From NCBI GenBank assembly GCA_025345505.1, contig JANVCC010000048.1:2614671-2678670 (forward strand): DNA of 64,000 nucleotides, read 5' to 3'. This document shows positions 62,801-64,000 of the stretch, piece after piece. Source of the stretch: Todiramphus chloris collaris (lineage: Eukaryota > Chordata > Aves > Coraciiformes > Alcedinidae). A program made the position numbers and the translations under genes. The notes under the pieces are model-generated. The model saw nothing but the letters and a program-made list of their open reading frames with translations, had not been told where the DNA came from and made no database searches. Numbering within the stretch: the first letter of the stretch is position 1; the number at the start of each line of letters is the position of its first letter.

Positions 62801-64000
62801 TTAACCCTCACACATTCATTGGACTTTTAATTAGTCCCTCTCAGAATCACTCCTATGACAGAAACACAATATAGGCCTGAGAGGGGTTTAAACCAAAAGG
62901 GGGCTCTCTTTAGATTTTTAGCATTAGTTTAAAATCAAATAAGATGGAGGAAAGTGCTGTGGGCTGCTGTAAAAGGCAGGTTTTTGTGCCCGAAGGACAT
63001 TCCAATGCAGGAGTCTATCTATAATTTTCAAGGCAGTCAAGGTCAAATTCTGCATCCAGAAGCACACGAAACAAAGGGGAGAAACTCAGGCTATTAAATA
63101 CATCTCTGCCTTTAAAATTGTTATTTCTGCATAACCGTGTAACCTTCACATATTGTAATTAAAGAGGGGAAAAAAAAAACCCCAAACAAATTCTACACTA
63201 ATATTTTATGTCAAACATTCCCAAAAGACAGAACTCCAGGTTGTGTTCACATCACATGGATCTAAGGACTATGGAAACAAAAAGAACTCTCCTCCTGCTT
63301 TATACAGATAGATCTGAGAACAGTTCCAGGCTTATTTTCATTTTTTGATCCTTTCCTTAGCAGGAGCAATACACATAGCAGAAAAACTGATGGAGAGCAT
63401 TGGGATTAGACGAGCCCTACTTCTTTATGCTCATTTAGGTGTATGACAACATAACTTTGTATGCTAGTAGTAGGTTTCACCAGGGATAAACTACAAGAAG
63501 ACATGCAGCTATCTGCAGTATTTGCTAAAAAACACTGGTAATTGTACGTCACAATCTATCAAGCCTGTTGATGCAGTACAAGTGGCTTGTGTTATTAGAA
63601 TAGCATCTCTGCCTTTGGAAGCAAGGACTCTCCTGGATCTCTAAATTCCACTGAAGTACAATTAATAACAATAAGAATAGCTGGTTTATTCTTTAAGGAA
63701 GAAGCTGTTATGAAGTCATACATTTGGTCTCTGAATAGCAACACAGGAAAGGGATTTACCTGCTTTACTGTCTAGCACACTGTCATATTCTTTTTACGGG
63801 AGAAATTATATCTGGTTTCAGATCCCGGTTTATCTCTGCATTTCACTCTATTATGCTTTTATTGTCAGCTGTTGGTTTAAATAGAAGTGCAGATTCCTGA
63901 AAGAGTGATGGTAGCTGTTGAGTAACCCACGGAGAATTATTTACACCAGCGTGTTCTATTTGAAGAAAGGTGAACAGTGCAGAAATGAAATGACAGCATA
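59898..64000. other. Unique AT-rich non-coding DNA
   Basis: About 4.1 kb to the end of the window without a recognised gene or repeat, apart from a short CA repeat (60901-60912). Open frames are below 90 codons. A conserved-looking part at 62740-63170 is listed separately. Confidence 0.55.
62740..63170. promoter_or_regulatory. Candidate conserved non-coding element
   Basis: It contains GCAACTGTTAATGAGCAG, GGACTTTTAATTAGTCCC (a TAATTAG core flanked by near-palindromic arms), AGCATTAGTTTAAAATC and CATATTGTAATTAAAG. The sequence is repeat-free and without open frames. The texture suggests a homeodomain-bound enhancer. This is inference without alignment. Confidence 0.28.

Overview
This window looks like a stretch of vertebrate, almost certainly bird, chromosome that is intergenic or deep within an intron. 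The main evidence is the repeat content. At least a dozen 5'-truncated CR1 LINE copies are present, most ending in the ATTCTATG-type octamer tail typical of avian CR1. There is one solo LTR of an avian endogenous-retrovirus type and a fragment of a second copy, and no SINE family that I can recognise. Repeats are sparse in an otherwise AT-rich, CpG-poor background. I cannot name the species. I find no convincing protein-coding gene, tRNA, rRNA or CRISPR array; nearly all open frames are short, lack recognisable domains, or lie in CR1 or low-complexity DNA.

Layout. 1-12.4 kb: mostly unique AT-rich DNA with a CAAAA-type low-complexity tract (1170-1375), a 90-bp tandem duplication (2850-2997), two very old CR1 relics and a solo LTR (7673-7992). 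12.4-28 kb: the CR1-richest part, with sense copies at 12436, 19990, 20836, 24638 and 26584, and antisense copies at 13320 and 27704. A second fragment of the same LTR family lies at 24452, next to a palindromic TAATG repeat. 28-39 kb: long unique DNA with a G-quadruplex/hairpin pair at 35230-35271 and two stretches that look like conserved non-coding elements. 39-46 kb: three more CR1 copies and a 400-bp CTTT microsatellite. 48.2-49.5 kb: a decayed L2-like LINE whose reverse-transcriptase signature can still be traced. 54.1-55.3 kb: nested antisense CR1 copies run directly into a CpG island, which is cut by an assembly gap (Ns at 55278-55709). 55.7-64 kb: unique DNA, one antisense CR1 and a weakly coding-like stretch.

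How it fits together. Nothing here forms an operon or pathway. The elements most likely to be functional are the CpG island beside the gap (a probable unannotated promoter) and several candidate developmental enhancers, inferred from texture alone. The rest is retrotransposon history: at least three CR1 subfamilies, an older L2-like layer, and ERV LTR remnants. I see no new defence or mobile system. The best leads are the gap-truncated CpG island, the L2-like fossil, the two LTR relatives, a CR1 inverted repeat, and two CR1 copies truncated at almost the same point.
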